Origin: Candidatus Defluviibacterium haderslevense
GTDB taxonomy: Bacteria > Bacteroidota > Bacteroidia > Chitinophagales > Saprospiraceae
DNA length: 64,000 bases
Direction of reading: 5' to 3'
Assembly: GCA_016712225.1 (NCBI GenBank)
Contig: JADJRL010000003.1
Coordinates: forward strand, 4,291,501 to 4,355,500
This document shows positions 53,329-62,188 of this stretch, in pieces (within the stretch, counting starts at the first letter, position 1; each line of letters starts with the position of its first letter). A model generated the notes under the pieces. That model had not been told where the DNA came from. It ran no database searches and saw only the letters and a list, made by a program, of their open reading frames with translations. Position numbers and translations under genes: made by a program.

Positions 53329-54192
53329 TTAATAGTCTGGTTTGAAATCAGAACGCTTAAATGCTTGTCTTAGTCTTCTAATCGCTAAATCTCTAATCTG
53401 TCTTGTTCGTTCTATGGAAAGAGAATAATCATAGGCTACCTCTTCAAGTGACTTGGGCACTTCCCCATTAATCCCATACAACTTTGAAATCACTTCCCGT
53501 TCTCTTGGTGCTAGCGATCGCATGATGATTTTGAACTCGTTTTTCAGAGATTCATCCATGAGATGAAAATCAGGGCTTTGCTGGTGTTCATCTACGATCA
53601 AATCAATGGCAACACCGCTATTTCCTTCATCCCCTATAGGTTCATCCAAAGAGGTATGTCTCAATCCCGATTGAATCACATAAGCTATAGTATCAACATC
53701 AACATTGAATAATTCAGCCAACTCTTCATTAGTAGGCTCGCGGTCATTTTCCTGAAGAAAAGTTTGAAAGGCGTGGTTGATTTGTTTGATTAATTGACTC
53801 TTATTATGAGGAAGGCGAATCATCCTACTATTTTCTACAACAGCTTGCAAAATGGATTGTCGAATCCACCACACAGCATAGGTTATAAATTTAAATCCTT
53901 TAGTCTCATCAAATCTTTTGGCGGCTTTCAGCAAGCCTATATTCCCTTCATTGATTAAGTCATTCAAGGTCAATCCATTGTTCTGATATTGTTTGGCAAC
54001 AGAAACTACAAAGCGTAGATTCGCTTTAACTAAGCGATCAAAAGCTACTGTACTTCCTAGTTTTATTTGTTTGGCTAATGCAACTTCTTCATCTGCAGTT
54101 ATGGTGGGCTCACGAGATACATCAGACAAATAACGCTCCAAGGCTTCACTTTCGCGATTCGTTATTTTTTGTGAGATTTTGAGCTGGCGCAC
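53329..54192 (-). CDS. rpoD: Primary sigma factor of RNA polymerase (short Bacteroidota form)
   Basis: The 287-residue sigma-70 protein has regions 1.2 (EALERYLSDVSREP), 2.1-2.4 (LRFVVSVAKQY, NEGNIGLLKAAKRFD, FITYAVWWIRQSI), 3 (RMIRLPHNK, PTNEELAEL) and 4 (LAPREREVISKLYGI, SIERTRQIRDLAIRRLRQ). It lacks region 1.1 and the large insert, as expected for the primary sigma factor of Bacteroidota that reads TTTG/TAnnTTTG promoters. The many such promoters in the window agree with this. The pnp gene lies upstream on the same strand with about 100 bases between. Confidence 0.96.
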   Translation of the reverse strand: MRQLKISQKITNRESEALERYLSDVSREPTITADEEVALAKQIKLGSTVAFDRLVKANLRFVVSVAKQYQNNGLTLNDLINEGNIGLLKAAKRFDETKGFKFITYAVWWIRQSILQAVVENSRMIRLPHNKSQLIKQINHAFQTFLQENDREPTNEELAELFNVDVDTIAYVIQSGLRHTSLDEPIGDEGNSGVAIDLIVDEHQQSPDFHLMDESLKNEFKIIMRSLAPREREVISKLYGINGEVPKSLEEVAYDYSLSIERTRQIRDLAIRRLRQAFKRSDFKPDY

Positions 54193-54294
54193 GACAATTG
54201 GATTTACGTGCTAATATAATGCTGAACGATATCAAAAAGTTCAGAATAGACCTAATTAGATCAATACCTGGAAATGTAAGCAGATAAGTGAAAT

Positions 54295-56418
54295 CTATTT
54301 ATCCAACAATACCTTTCTGGACAATCTAAATTTACCCGTTTTCGGATCGGTACCTATCAATTTTACCTTGACCATATCACCAATCTTGAGTACGTCTTCG
54401 ATATTTTCTATTCTGGTGTTGGAAATTTCACTTACGTGAAGCAAACCACTCTTGCCCATAAAATCTACGAAAACTCCATATGGAAAAATAGAAACTACTT
54501 TCGCATCATAAACATCACCAACTTGTGGCGTAAATGCTATAGCGCTGATCATTGCCACGGCAGCATCGATTGCTTCTTTATTATTACTAGCAATGTTGAT
54601 TACACCTTTATCGCCAACTTCTTCGATATTGATTTTGGTTCCAGTTTTCGCTTGCATTTCCTGGATGATTTTTCCACCAGGACCAATAATCGCACCAATA
54701 AAACTCTTTTCAATAATAACTTCTACTATTCTAGGTGCATGTGGTTTAAAGTCAGGTCTTGCCGTGTTAATTGTAGCATCCATACGATCCAAAATATGAA
54801 TTCTACCCAAACGAGCTTGTTCGAAAGCTTGTTCCAATAATTCATAAGAAAGACCATCAATTTTCATATCCATTTGTGTACCACAAATACCATTTCGCGT
54901 ACCTGTGATCTTGAAGTCCATATCCCCCAAAGCGTCTTCATCACCTAGAATATCAGATAATATGGCTGTTTTGCCACCTTCAGCAATCAATCCCATCGCA
55001 ATTCCTGAAGCAGCAGCCTTAATCGGAATACCTGCATCCATGAGTGCTAATGAGGCTGCACAAACCGTAGCCATAGACGAAGAACCATTAGATTCTAGAA
55101 TATCAGATACAATTCTTACTGTGTATGGAAAATTAACTGGCATGATTTTTTTGATAGAGCGACCTGCTAAATTAGCATGACCAATTTCTCTACGACCCGG
55201 ACCTCTCATGGGTTTTGCTTCACCTACAGAGAATGGCGGGAAATTATAATGTAAAATAAACTTCTCGTTATAAAACTCGAGGGCATTGTCTATCATCATC
55301 TCATTATCTTTAGTACCTAAAGTAACTGAAGTCAATGATTGTGTTTCACCCCTATTGAAAATCGCAGATCCATGCGTGGCTGGCAAATAATCAATTTCTG
55401 TCCAGATAGGTCTAACTTCAGTTGTTGCCCTTCCATCAAGACGATGACCTGTATTAACCATCATTTGACGAATCAATGATTTCTTTAATTTGTCAAAATA
55501 TGTTGCTACAGAACTACCTTTTTCAGCAAAATATTCTTCCCCTTTTTCAGCCAATAATGCAGCCTGACAGTCTTTATTAATTAATTCGAAAGCATCTTTT
55601 CGAGAATGCTTGTCCAAAGATTGATTTGCTATTTGATTGATTCTTTCTGTGCAAAAATTCGCAACGAAAGCTTTTAATTCTTCATCAACTTCAACTGGTG
55701 TAATTACTCTTTTTGTCAGTACATTCGGGCCTAATTGTGCCGCTAAATCTAATTGTGCCTGACACTGCACCTTTATAGCTTCATGACCAATTTTAATGGC
55801 TTCGATCATATCCGCTTCAGAACATTCAGCTCCTTCCCCTTCCACCATCATTAAATTTTTCATGGTAGCTGCGACAATAATATTCAACTCAGCAGTTGCT
55901 AATTCAGAGCGGTTTGGATTAACCTTGAAAACACCATTTATTTTTGCAACTCTGACTTCAGAGATTGGACCTTCCCAAAATATATTAGAACAACTTAAAG
56001 CTGTAGATGCTGCTAAAGCTGCCAAAGTATCCGGCATGGTCTCAGCATCACCGGAATATAAATAAATAACGATTTGAGTTTCATTCAGATAATGGTCAGG
56101 AAACAAAGGTCGAATCGGTCTATCCACTAATCTTGATATCAACACCTCATAATCTGACAATTTAGATTCTCTTCTAAAAAAATTGCCCGGAATTTTTCCA
56201 GCCGCAGCAAATTTTTCTTGATAATCTACCGATAGGGGGAAGAAATTTTGTCCTGGTTTGGCTTCTTTAGCAGATACCACACTGGCGAATAGCATTGTAT
56301 CGCCAAGTCGAACAACTGCAGAACCATCTGCCTGCGTGCCTAATTTACCAGTCTCAAGTGTTACTTCACGACCATCAGGAAGTAAAAATGAAGTGGAAAA
56401 CGGAGTTTGTAAACCCAT
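54295..56418 (-). CDS. pnp: Polynucleotide phosphorylase
   Basis: The 707-residue exoribonuclease degrades RNA 3' to 5' with phosphate. It has two RNase PH-like domains (about 10-220, with FFRRESKLSDYEVLISRLVDRPIRPLF split over 80-105, and about 320-545, with FNRGETQSL and the catalytic Asp region in GDMDFKITGTRNGI), a KH domain near 560-615 (IIGPGGKIIQEMQ) and an S1 domain near 625-695 (VVSIFPYGVFVDFMGKSGLLHVSEI). Length is normal. It follows rpsO at 130 bases, the classic rpsO-pnp order seen in many bacteria. Confidence 0.97.
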   Translation of the reverse strand: MGLQTPFSTSFLLPDGREVTLETGKLGTQADGSAVVRLGDTMLFASVVSAKEAKPGQNFFPLSVDYQEKFAAAGKIPGNFFRRESKLSDYEVLISRLVDRPIRPLFPDHYLNETQIVIYLYSGDAETMPDTLAALAASTALSCSNIFWEGPISEVRVAKINGVFKVNPNRSELATAELNIIVAATMKNLMMVEGEGAECSEADMIEAIKIGHEAIKVQCQAQLDLAAQLGPNVLTKRVITPVEVDEELKAFVANFCTERINQIANQSLDKHSRKDAFELINKDCQAALLAEKGEEYFAEKGSSVATYFDKLKKSLIRQMMVNTGHRLDGRATTEVRPIWTEIDYLPATHGSAIFNRGETQSLTSVTLGTKDNEMMIDNALEFYNEKFILHYNFPPFSVGEAKPMRGPGRREIGHANLAGRSIKKIMPVNFPYTVRIVSDILESNGSSSMATVCAASLALMDAGIPIKAAASGIAMGLIAEGGKTAILSDILGDEDALGDMDFKITGTRNGICGTQMDMKIDGLSYELLEQAFEQARLGRIHILDRMDATINTARPDFKPHAPRIVEVIIEKSFIGAIIGPGGKIIQEMQAKTGTKINIEEVGDKGVINIASNNKEAIDAAVAMISAIAFTPQVGDVYDAKVVSIFPYGVFVDFMGKSGLLHVSEISNTRIENIEDVLKIGDMVKVKLIGTDPKTGKFRLSRKVLLDK

Positions 56419-56547
56419 ATAATACTTTTTCTTAATATGTTTAAAATGTCAATACTCTATGCAAAAAACCAATAAAAGGAATAAGCATCGAAATTGATAT
56501 GCCAAAAAGTAAAATTGAATGAAATCAAATCAGATTCAGAAGTGCAA

Positions 56548-56823
56548 TTACTTTCTTAAGCCTAATTGTTCAATTAACTCTTTATAACGGGATAGGTTCT
56601 TACGGTGTAGATAATTCAATAATTGCTTACGTTTACCTACTAAATTAAGAAGTGTTCGTTTACAGGAAAAATCTTTACGGTTAGATCTTAAATGTTCAGA
56701 TAATGCAAGGATTCTGTGTGTAAATAAGGCTATTTGACCCTCAGTTGATCCTGTGTTTTTTTCTGAACCTCCGTATTGATTAAAAATTTCAGAAGTCTTT
56801 TCTTTTGTTAAATAATTTGCCAT
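56548..56823 (-). CDS. rpsO: 30S ribosomal protein S15
   Basis: The 91-residue protein binds 16S rRNA near the platform. It has YGGSEKNTGSTEGQIALFTHRI, then LRSNRKDFSCKRTLLNLVGKRKQLLNYL, the full S15 helix set. It is upstream of pnp and has a strong-type promoter (56876-56903). Confidence 0.98.
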   Translation of the reverse strand: MANYLTKEKTSEIFNQYGGSEKNTGSTEGQIALFTHRILALSEHLRSNRKDFSCKRTLLNLVGKRKQLLNYLHRKNLSRYKELIEQLGLRK

Positions 56824-56875
56824 AAATATGTTGTTAGTTTACCAAATGTGATCACTAAGATCAGTTTTAGCGCCG

Positions 56876-56903
56876 CAAAAGTAGCTAATTATTTGATTCC
56901 AAA
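56876..56903 (-). promoter_or_regulatory. Promoter of rpsO
   Basis: Minus strand: TTTG at 56903-56900, 16 bases, TACTTTTG (56883-56876), an exact TAnnTTTG. GCGGCGC follows, the same G/C block seen after the tRNA-Arg -7 element. Confidence 0.6.
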
Positions 56904-56988
56904 CAAATTATTCTTTTATAACTAATTATTTTTACCAAAATTAGTAGCATTAGTAATTCAACTACTCCATTGATAACAAAACGTTTTC

Positions 56989-57110
56989 TTTTTGTCATCA
57001 TTTTTGCAAAATCGGGCAAAAATGTTGCAAAAAAGCATAAAAATTTTCTCTAATCGACGGATTTTATCAGTCACAAAAAATATATCGCCCCTACAGGGCT
57101 CGGATCAAAA
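56989..57110. repeat. Intergenic repeat family, copy 2
   Basis: Homologous along its length to 44503-44630: tttttgtcatcatttttgca start, gacggattttatcagtc and cccctacagggct. It lies 14 bases past the mazG stop and before the rpsO promoter. Confidence 0.75.
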
Positions 57111-57124
57111 AATACACAGTAAAT

Positions 57125-57907
57125 CTAAAGGTTCTCTTCCTTTTTAACGCGCTTAGCTTCATTCCACAATGCATCCATTTCTTCTAAACTCATGTCATTC
57201 AAAGGTTTAGGAGCTTTCGCTTCGATATATTCAAAACGTGAGATAAACTTCCGGTTGACTTTCTCAAGAGCAGCTTCCGGATCGATCTTCAAAAATCTGC
57301 CATAATTGATTAATGAAAAAATAACATCTCCAAATTCATCTTCTATTTCATCCTGTGGTCTTCCCTGGTCAATATTAGACTTTAGTTCTGCAATTTCTTC
57401 CTCAACTTTTGCCCAAACCTGATCAATATGATCCCATTCAAAACCAACTTGCTTGGTCTTTTCCTGCAATCGGTAGGACTTAACCATGGCCGGAAGGGAT
57501 TTGGGAACGCCTGACAACAAACCCTTTTTGCCCTCCTTAAGTTTAAGTTGTTCCCAATTTCGCTTTACCTCTTCTTCATCAACTACTTTGACATCGCCAT
57601 AAATATGAGGGTGGCGATGGATCAATTTTTTTGAAATCGTTGACATGACCTCTTCAAGGGTGAACCATTGTTGTTCTTTGGCCATCCGGGCATAAAACAG
57701 AATATGAAGCAAAACATCACCCAACTCCTCTTTTATTGCTTCCGGATTATTGCTTAAAATGGCATCGGTCAACTCATAGGTTTCTTCTATGGTCAATAAA
57801 CTCAAAGACTGAAAAGTTTGCTTTTTGTCCCAGGGACATTGTTCCCGCAATTCATCCATGATTTTGACTAATGAAAGAAATCCATCCGATAGTGCTTCTT
57901 TCGTCAT
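57125..57907 (-). CDS. mazG: Nucleoside triphosphate pyrophosphohydrolase MazG
   Basis: The 260-residue protein hydrolyses NTPs to NMPs and PPi. It is the two-domain form: domain 1 (about 10-110) has REQCPWDKKQTFQSL, EETYELTDAI and the E-E-L-G-D metal helix; domain 2 (about 140-255) has KVEEEIAELK and EDEFGDVIFSLINYGR. Its ATG overlaps the ribA stop by 4 bases, so it is in one operon with ribA. Confidence 0.96.
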   Translation of the reverse strand: MTKEALSDGFLSLVKIMDELREQCPWDKKQTFQSLSLLTIEETYELTDAILSNNPEAIKEELGDVLLHILFYARMAKEQQWFTLEEVMSTISKKLIHRHPHIYGDVKVVDEEEVKRNWEQLKLKEGKKGLLSGVPKSLPAMVKSYRLQEKTKQVGFEWDHIDQVWAKVEEEIAELKSNIDQGRPQDEIEDEFGDVIFSLINYGRFLKIDPEAALEKVNRKFISRFEYIEAKAPKPLNDMSLEEMDALWNEAKRVKKEENL

Positions 57908-58497
57908 AACTGAGATTTTGGTAAGATGTGCCCTAGTTTATCGCGTTTCGTATCCAAATAGTATTCATTTTCAATATCCTTAGGCTTAATCATGGGTATC
58001 ATTTCAGATACCAGAATTCCATGTTTTTTTAGGAAGCTTGATTTGTTAGGGTTATTTGTTATTAATCGGACACTTTTAATATTAAATTCATTTAGAATAT
58101 TTACTGCATGACTATAATCTCTTAAATCTGCTTCATAACCCAGAACTTGATTAGCCTCTACTGTATCCATCCCATCATCTTGGTATCTGTAAGCTGAAAT
58201 TTTATGATGTAAACCTATACCTCTACCTTCTTGGCGCAAATAAATCAGCATACCACCTGCTTTTTGAATTTCAATAAGGCTTTGGTTCAGCTGAAAACCA
58301 CAATCACATCTTGTAGAACCAAATACATCGCCAGTAAGACATTCTGAATGTATACGAATCAAAACGTTTTCCGTTTGATTAAAATCATGGGTAACTAAAG
58401 CCAAATCGGGTTGATCAGCAAGATTAAACAAGTAACTATGGATTTCAAACAAACCAAAATTTGTAGGCAATCGGGCGGAATTGGAATTTAACTTCAT
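57904..58497 (-). CDS. ribA: GTP cyclohydrolase II
   Basis: The 197-residue enzyme opens GTP to start riboflavin synthesis. Zinc ligands lie in SECLTGDVFGSTRCDCGFQL near 52-71 (three Cys), and YLRQEGRGIG near 85-94 carries the catalytic Arg; LITNNPNK near 144 contacts GTP. It stands alone, without the DHBP synthase half found in RibBA fusions. The conserved sequence starts at residue ~8, so ATG 58497 is well placed. A perfect terminator ends about 5 bases before this ATG, implying control by read-through. Confidence 0.95.
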   Translation of the reverse strand: MKLNSNSARLPTNFGLFEIHSYLFNLADQPDLALVTHDFNQTENVLIRIHSECLTGDVFGSTRCDCGFQLNQSLIEIQKAGGMLIYLRQEGRGIGLHHKISAYRYQDDGMDTVEANQVLGYEADLRDYSHAVNILNEFNIKSVRLITNNPNKSSFLKKHGILVSEMIPMIKPKDIENEYYLDTKRDKLGHILPKSQL

Positions 58498-58501
58498 GCT
58501 T

Positions 58502-58547
58502 TATATAAAAAAACTCAAGGTAAACCATTGAAAGCTGCCTTGAGTTC
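58502..58547 (-). terminator. Terminator/attenuator directly before ribA
   Basis: Minus strand: AACTCAAGG...CCTTGAGTT, a perfect 9-bp stem with a 17-base loop, then seven T. The T run ends about 5 bases before the ribA ATG, so ribA cannot have its own promoter after it. TTTACCTTG of the 3' arm is complementary to CAAGGTAAA inside the small ORF (58602-58610), a possible antiterminator. Confidence 0.75.
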
Positions 58548-58580
58548 ATTTTGAGTTGAGTTTTGGTTAATAGTGGCTTT

Positions 58581-58670
58581 TCAACCTCTTCGATAGAAGC
58601 TTTTACCTTGCCACACGGAACAAGCTGCACTGAACGTCAATACAGCTATGACGATACTGAAAATTAACAT
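58581..58670 (-). CDS. 29-residue leader ORF upstream of ribA
   Basis: Reads MLIFSIVIAVLTFSAAC then SVWQGKSFYRRG and a TGA. It is hydrophobic with one cysteine placed as in a tiny lipoprotein signal (TFSAAC), and ends basic. It lies 34 bases before the terminator that precedes ribA. It could be a small membrane peptide with its own terminator or the leader peptide of a ribA attenuator. Expression is unproven. A 6-bp hairpin (TCAGGG/CCCTGA, 58711-58726) lies upstream. Confidence 0.4.
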   Translation of the reverse strand: MLIFSIVIAVLTFSAACSVWQGKSFYRRG

Positions 58671-58710
58671 GATTTATTTTTCGTTTGCTTGATTTGAAGG
58701 CACAATATAG

Positions 58711-58726
58711 TCAGGGTTTACCCTGA
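58711..58726. promoter_or_regulatory. Short hairpin upstream of the ribA leader ORF
   Basis: TCAGGG-TTTA-CCCTGA. On the minus strand CAGGGTAAACC can also pair over 11 bases (one G-U) with GGTTTACCTTG of the terminator, so it may be a second alternative pairing. About 320 bases (58498-58821) hold only these elements and the small ORF. Confidence 0.4.
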
Positions 58727-58821
58727 TTTTATAATTTTCTTAATTTTTTTTATATAATTTATTTTTATATATGTGCAATACTATAAACCAGTTGAAAAGA
58801 CATTAAATTAATCCAAAATTT

Positions 58822-60672
58822 TCATTTTACCGGCATCCATTTATTATTTGAAATATCGATATCCAGCATTTTTTGCTTGGGATCAATTTGAACGGAAAGA
58901 ATATCTTCAAGAGACTCATTAACTGTAAAAGCATATTTAGGACTTACCCAATGCCAGGGATCCAAAATCTTTACCCCCTTGTCCAATTCTTTATGCCCAA
59001 GCATTAAATCTATGGGAATATTGAAATGTAGTAATTTGCCATTTTTCAAAGTGACAACCAGGTCTATCGGCATGGGAAAAGGCTCCAATCTGGATAAAAC
59101 AATGATTGATTTACCTTCCTTAATGGTCAATACGGAATCGACAGCAAAATCCATTTTATAAGTCGTATTCACAAAATAATCTTTGAACCAATCTAATTCC
59201 AGTCCAGAGGTCATTTCCATCACTCTAAAAAAATCATCCGGATTGGGATGTTTAAAACGCCATGCATAATAATAATCCAACATGCCTTGTTCAAACAATC
59301 GATCTCCAATAATATATCTCAATTGATGCAAACACATAGCGCCTTTGGAATATGCTGCAAATTGATAGGCTTTGGTGGTTTGAAAAAAATCAGCGTGCGT
59401 AGAAAGTGGTTCTTCAACTTCTTCCGTTACAAATTTAATATAATTCTTAACCGTTACTAAATGAGAATCTTCCACCTTGACAGATCCAGGAATCAGATTT
59501 AATGAAAAAAGATAATTCATAACTTCCTGTTGTGCATAAGAAGTGAATCCTTCATCCATCCATGGATAGAATCCTTCATTAGACGCCAATAACATTTGAA
59601 ACCAGGTATGCATTAATTCGTGAACCCCAACACCAACTAAACTAATTAAGGGCCTGTTGCCAGTAATTAATGTTGCCATAGGATATTCCATACCTCCATC
59701 ACCACCCTGAATAAAGGAATACGATTTGTAAGGATAAGGTCCGAATTTCATTTCAATAAATGTTAATGCTTCTCGCATTATGGATGGAAAAGATTTCCAA
59801 GCCTCATCAAATTTTTCATTCGCTTGGTGATAAAAATGCAATACTCTGTTATTTGAAATCTGAACCGTATCATGAACATAATCGGGATCCGCAGCCCATA
59901 CAAAATCATGAACTTTTGGAGCATAAAACTGCCATATCGTGTCCGGCGAATTATTTTTTAAAGTTGATTTTACATACTGAGGATCTGAGCTACTCAATGC
60001 ATAACCAGTTGCAGCAATGGTATATTTTTTATTCATTCGAATACGAACCAAAAAATCACCCCATGGGGCATAAAACTCTCCGCCCAAGTATTGATTGGCA
60101 TGCCAACCGTGTTCATCATAATTGCATAATTGGGGATACCATTGTGACATAGAATAATCTATACCTTCTTTGTTCATCCGACCTGATCTGCGAATCTGTA
60201 CAGGAACCTGAGCGAAAAATTTCATAGTCATTTCAGAAGAATCAAATGGAAAAATAGGATGATGCAATTCAACCTTCAAAATTGATCCAATAATTGTCCA
60301 ATCAACAGACTTATTATCTTGCTTCAAAGATTTAATTTCATGAAATCCAATTTCAGATTCTTGCAATTTACCAATACGATTGGCTACTCGTGGATCCGGA
60401 TCTGGAAGATTACTAAATCTAACATCCATATCGCTACCCGGTTGAAATGCATTAAAATAAAGATGATAATACAAAGTAGTTAAGGTATCTGGGCTATTGT
60501 TTCGAAGAAGCAGTTTTTGTGAACCGTCGAATTGATGTTTAGCGTCATCAAAATCAATATTCATTTCATATTTTACACTTTGTTGCCATCGATAAGATTG
60601 CGATTGGCCTAACAATATAAAACTACAAAAAAATATAGCAAGGTTAAGATGTTTGAAGCAAGAAAAAATCAT
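58822..60672 (-). CDS. M1-family zinc aminopeptidase, exported
   Basis: The 616-residue protein has a signal peptide (1-24). The M1 domain has the exopeptidase region GGDGGMEYPMATLITG near 325 (GxMEN variant with Tyr-Pro), zinc motif HELMHTW (His351, Glu352, His355) and the third ligand in WMDEGFTSYAQQE (near 374). YSKGAMCLHQLRYIIGD near 440 is typical. The N-terminal beta domain begins VKYEMNIDFDDAKHQFDG. It overlaps the upstream CPBP protease gene by 4 bases. It probably trims peptides in the periplasm. Confidence 0.93.
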   Translation of the reverse strand: MIFSCFKHLNLAIFFCSFILLGQSQSYRWQQSVKYEMNIDFDDAKHQFDGSQKLLLRNNSPDTLTTLYYHLYFNAFQPGSDMDVRFSNLPDPDPRVANRIGKLQESEIGFHEIKSLKQDNKSVDWTIIGSILKVELHHPIFPFDSSEMTMKFFAQVPVQIRRSGRMNKEGIDYSMSQWYPQLCNYDEHGWHANQYLGGEFYAPWGDFLVRIRMNKKYTIAATGYALSSSDPQYVKSTLKNNSPDTIWQFYAPKVHDFVWAADPDYVHDTVQISNNRVLHFYHQANEKFDEAWKSFPSIMREALTFIEMKFGPYPYKSYSFIQGGDGGMEYPMATLITGNRPLISLVGVGVHELMHTWFQMLLASNEGFYPWMDEGFTSYAQQEVMNYLFSLNLIPGSVKVEDSHLVTVKNYIKFVTEEVEEPLSTHADFFQTTKAYQFAAYSKGAMCLHQLRYIIGDRLFEQGMLDYYYAWRFKHPNPDDFFRVMEMTSGLELDWFKDYFVNTTYKMDFAVDSVLTIKEGKSIIVLSRLEPFPMPIDLVVTLKNGKLLHFNIPIDLMLGHKELDKGVKILDPWHWVSPKYAFTVNESLEDILSVQIDPKQKMLDIDISNNKWMPVK

Positions 60673-61526
60673 ATTATTTTTTTAAAAATAAAAGAAATTG
60701 GTTTGAGTTTAAAACACAATTTAGATAAAATCAGATAGATAAAAAAACTTATAAAATTTAGTATCACCATGTTTATCCCCATTGGATTATCAATGATAAA
60801 AAGTGAGTCTGTTTTAAGTGCAGCATCATTAAAATTAACGAACAGCGCGCCATAAATATTAGTAGCTATGTGTATGCCAATAGTTTGCTCTATTCCCTCA
60901 TCCAATACTGCAATAACACCTAATATCAATGCTGTACCAAAATAAAAAAAGAACATCAAAACATAACCAAATTTTTCGTTCTCCGGATTACCGATGTGCA
61001 TTAAAGCAAACATCAAAGAAGAAACCGTTATAGCAAGATATCTATACTTTAAGATCAAGGCTAAACCAGACAATAAATAAGACCGGAATAAAACTTCCTC
61101 AGTCAATGACTGAATGGATATCATGGTTAAGGCAACAAACAACAATACCAAAAAAGCAGTAGGATTCCATTGTAAATGATACGCCCCACCTAAAAAATAA
61201 TAGTACACTAAATCTGACAAACCACATAAAACCAGCCAAGTAAAAAATCCAAAAAACAATCTACTGGTTCTAAATCCATTGAAAGCATTAAACAATGAAT
61301 GGATTGGTCGTTTATGCAGATAAAAGGTACATAATAACAATCCAGCCAAGATAGTAACAAATGGAAAAAGCAATCCTATTAAAGTCTGATTGCGATCCAC
61401 AGTATCTACTTCAATGAGTCCATAAACCAAGACCGCTCCTGTGACCCCTGAAAGATAGCAGATCAATATCGTCAATATATAAAAAAACAAGCCTGTATTT
61501 CCTTGTTTCGCTTTTTCTAAAAACAT
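60669..61526 (-). CDS. CPBP-family intramembrane glutamic protease
   Basis: The 285-residue protein has seven to eight membrane helices and the CPBP (Rce1-like) motifs: EEVLFRSYLL near 142, FALMHIGNPEN near 168, and IGIHIATNIYG near 215 (His and Asn). Such proteases cut membrane or prenylated proteins and sometimes process bacteriocins; the target here is not known. Its stop overlaps the M1 peptidase start (ATGA), so both are made together. Confidence 0.9.
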   Translation of the reverse strand: MFLEKAKQGNTGLFFYILTILICYLSGVTGAVLVYGLIEVDTVDRNQTLIGLLFPFVTILAGLLLCTFYLHKRPIHSLFNAFNGFRTSRLFFGFFTWLVLCGLSDLVYYYFLGGAYHLQWNPTAFLVLLFVALTMISIQSLTEEVLFRSYLLSGLALILKYRYLAITVSSLMFALMHIGNPENEKFGYVLMFFFYFGTALILGVIAVLDEGIEQTIGIHIATNIYGALFVNFNDAALKTDSLFIIDNPMGINMVILNFISFFIYLILSKLCFKLKPISFIFKKII

Positions 61527-61622
61527 GTTAGAGATTACACCTATATTTGAGCGACAAAAGTATGAAAACGCAGGTAAATGCTTTTCAGTATTATTTGTCT
61601 AGCTAATTTGAATTCAATCAAA

Positions 61623-62180
61623 ATGATGTCAAAAAAAGAAATCTCCATTATTATTGCTATCGTGTCCGGAATCATCATTTCACGATTACTGCCTCACGCT
61701 CCTAATTTTACGGCTGCCATAGCTGGGTTTATATTCGGAGGAGTTGTCCTAAAACAAATAAAATTTGGTTCATTATTACTGATATGCTATTTTTTTGCAG
61801 ATTTGCTGTTAAATAATTTCATCCTAAATCCTTTTAGTGGGACGATGATTTGGTTTAAACTCAGTTCACTATGGATATATGTACCCTTAATCCTTGTATT
61901 TCTGCTAGCCAATAGATTTACACAACTAGAATCCCAGCCATTTAAAATCATCAACATGAGTCTGTTAAGTTCCATGTTATTTTTCCTAATCAGTAATTTT
62001 GGGGTTTGGACTGTTGATACTTTATACGCTAAAGATCTGATGGGATTATTGACTTGCTATTGGGCAGCCATTCCTTTTTTTGGCAATGAACTTGCGGGAA
62101 CACTATTTTATACCAGTTTATATTTTGGGATATATTGGCTTAGTGAATCTTATAGCAAAACCAGATCTGTTAGACTATAA
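61623..62180 (+). CDS. DUF6580-like integral membrane protein
   Basis: The 185-residue protein has five to six membrane helices and the RLLPHAPNFTAAIAGFIFGG opening of DUF6580 (putative transporter-like) proteins, then GNELAGTLFYTSLYFG near the end. I chose the ATG pair at 61623/61626 because the conserved SKKEISIII start follows; an upstream ATG at 61578 would add 15 residues. The next gene (DUF5522) follows after 8 bases, a pairing that suggests an operon. ECF-type vitamin uptake is a possible role by fold only. Confidence 0.8.
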   Translation: MMSKKEISIIIAIVSGIIISRLLPHAPNFTAAIAGFIFGGVVLKQIKFGSLLLICYFFADLLLNNFILNPFSGTMIWFKLSSLWIYVPLILVFLLANRFTQLESQPFKIINMSLLSSMLFFLISNFGVWTVDTLYAKDLMGLLTCYWAAIPFFGNELAGTLFYTSLYFGIYWLSESYSKTRSVRL

Positions 62181-62188
62181 TCAAAGAC

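Noticed and set aside
54436..54840. 134-codon plus-strand ORF
   Set aside because: Antisense to pnp; no signal of its own.
58445..58630. 61-codon minus-strand ORF overlapping the ribA start
   Set aside because: It runs through the terminator and into ribA in another frame; no coding signs.
58498..58821. FMN riboswitch before ribA
   Set aside because: None of the conserved RFN-element blocks is seen; the leader has a short ORF and a simple terminator instead.
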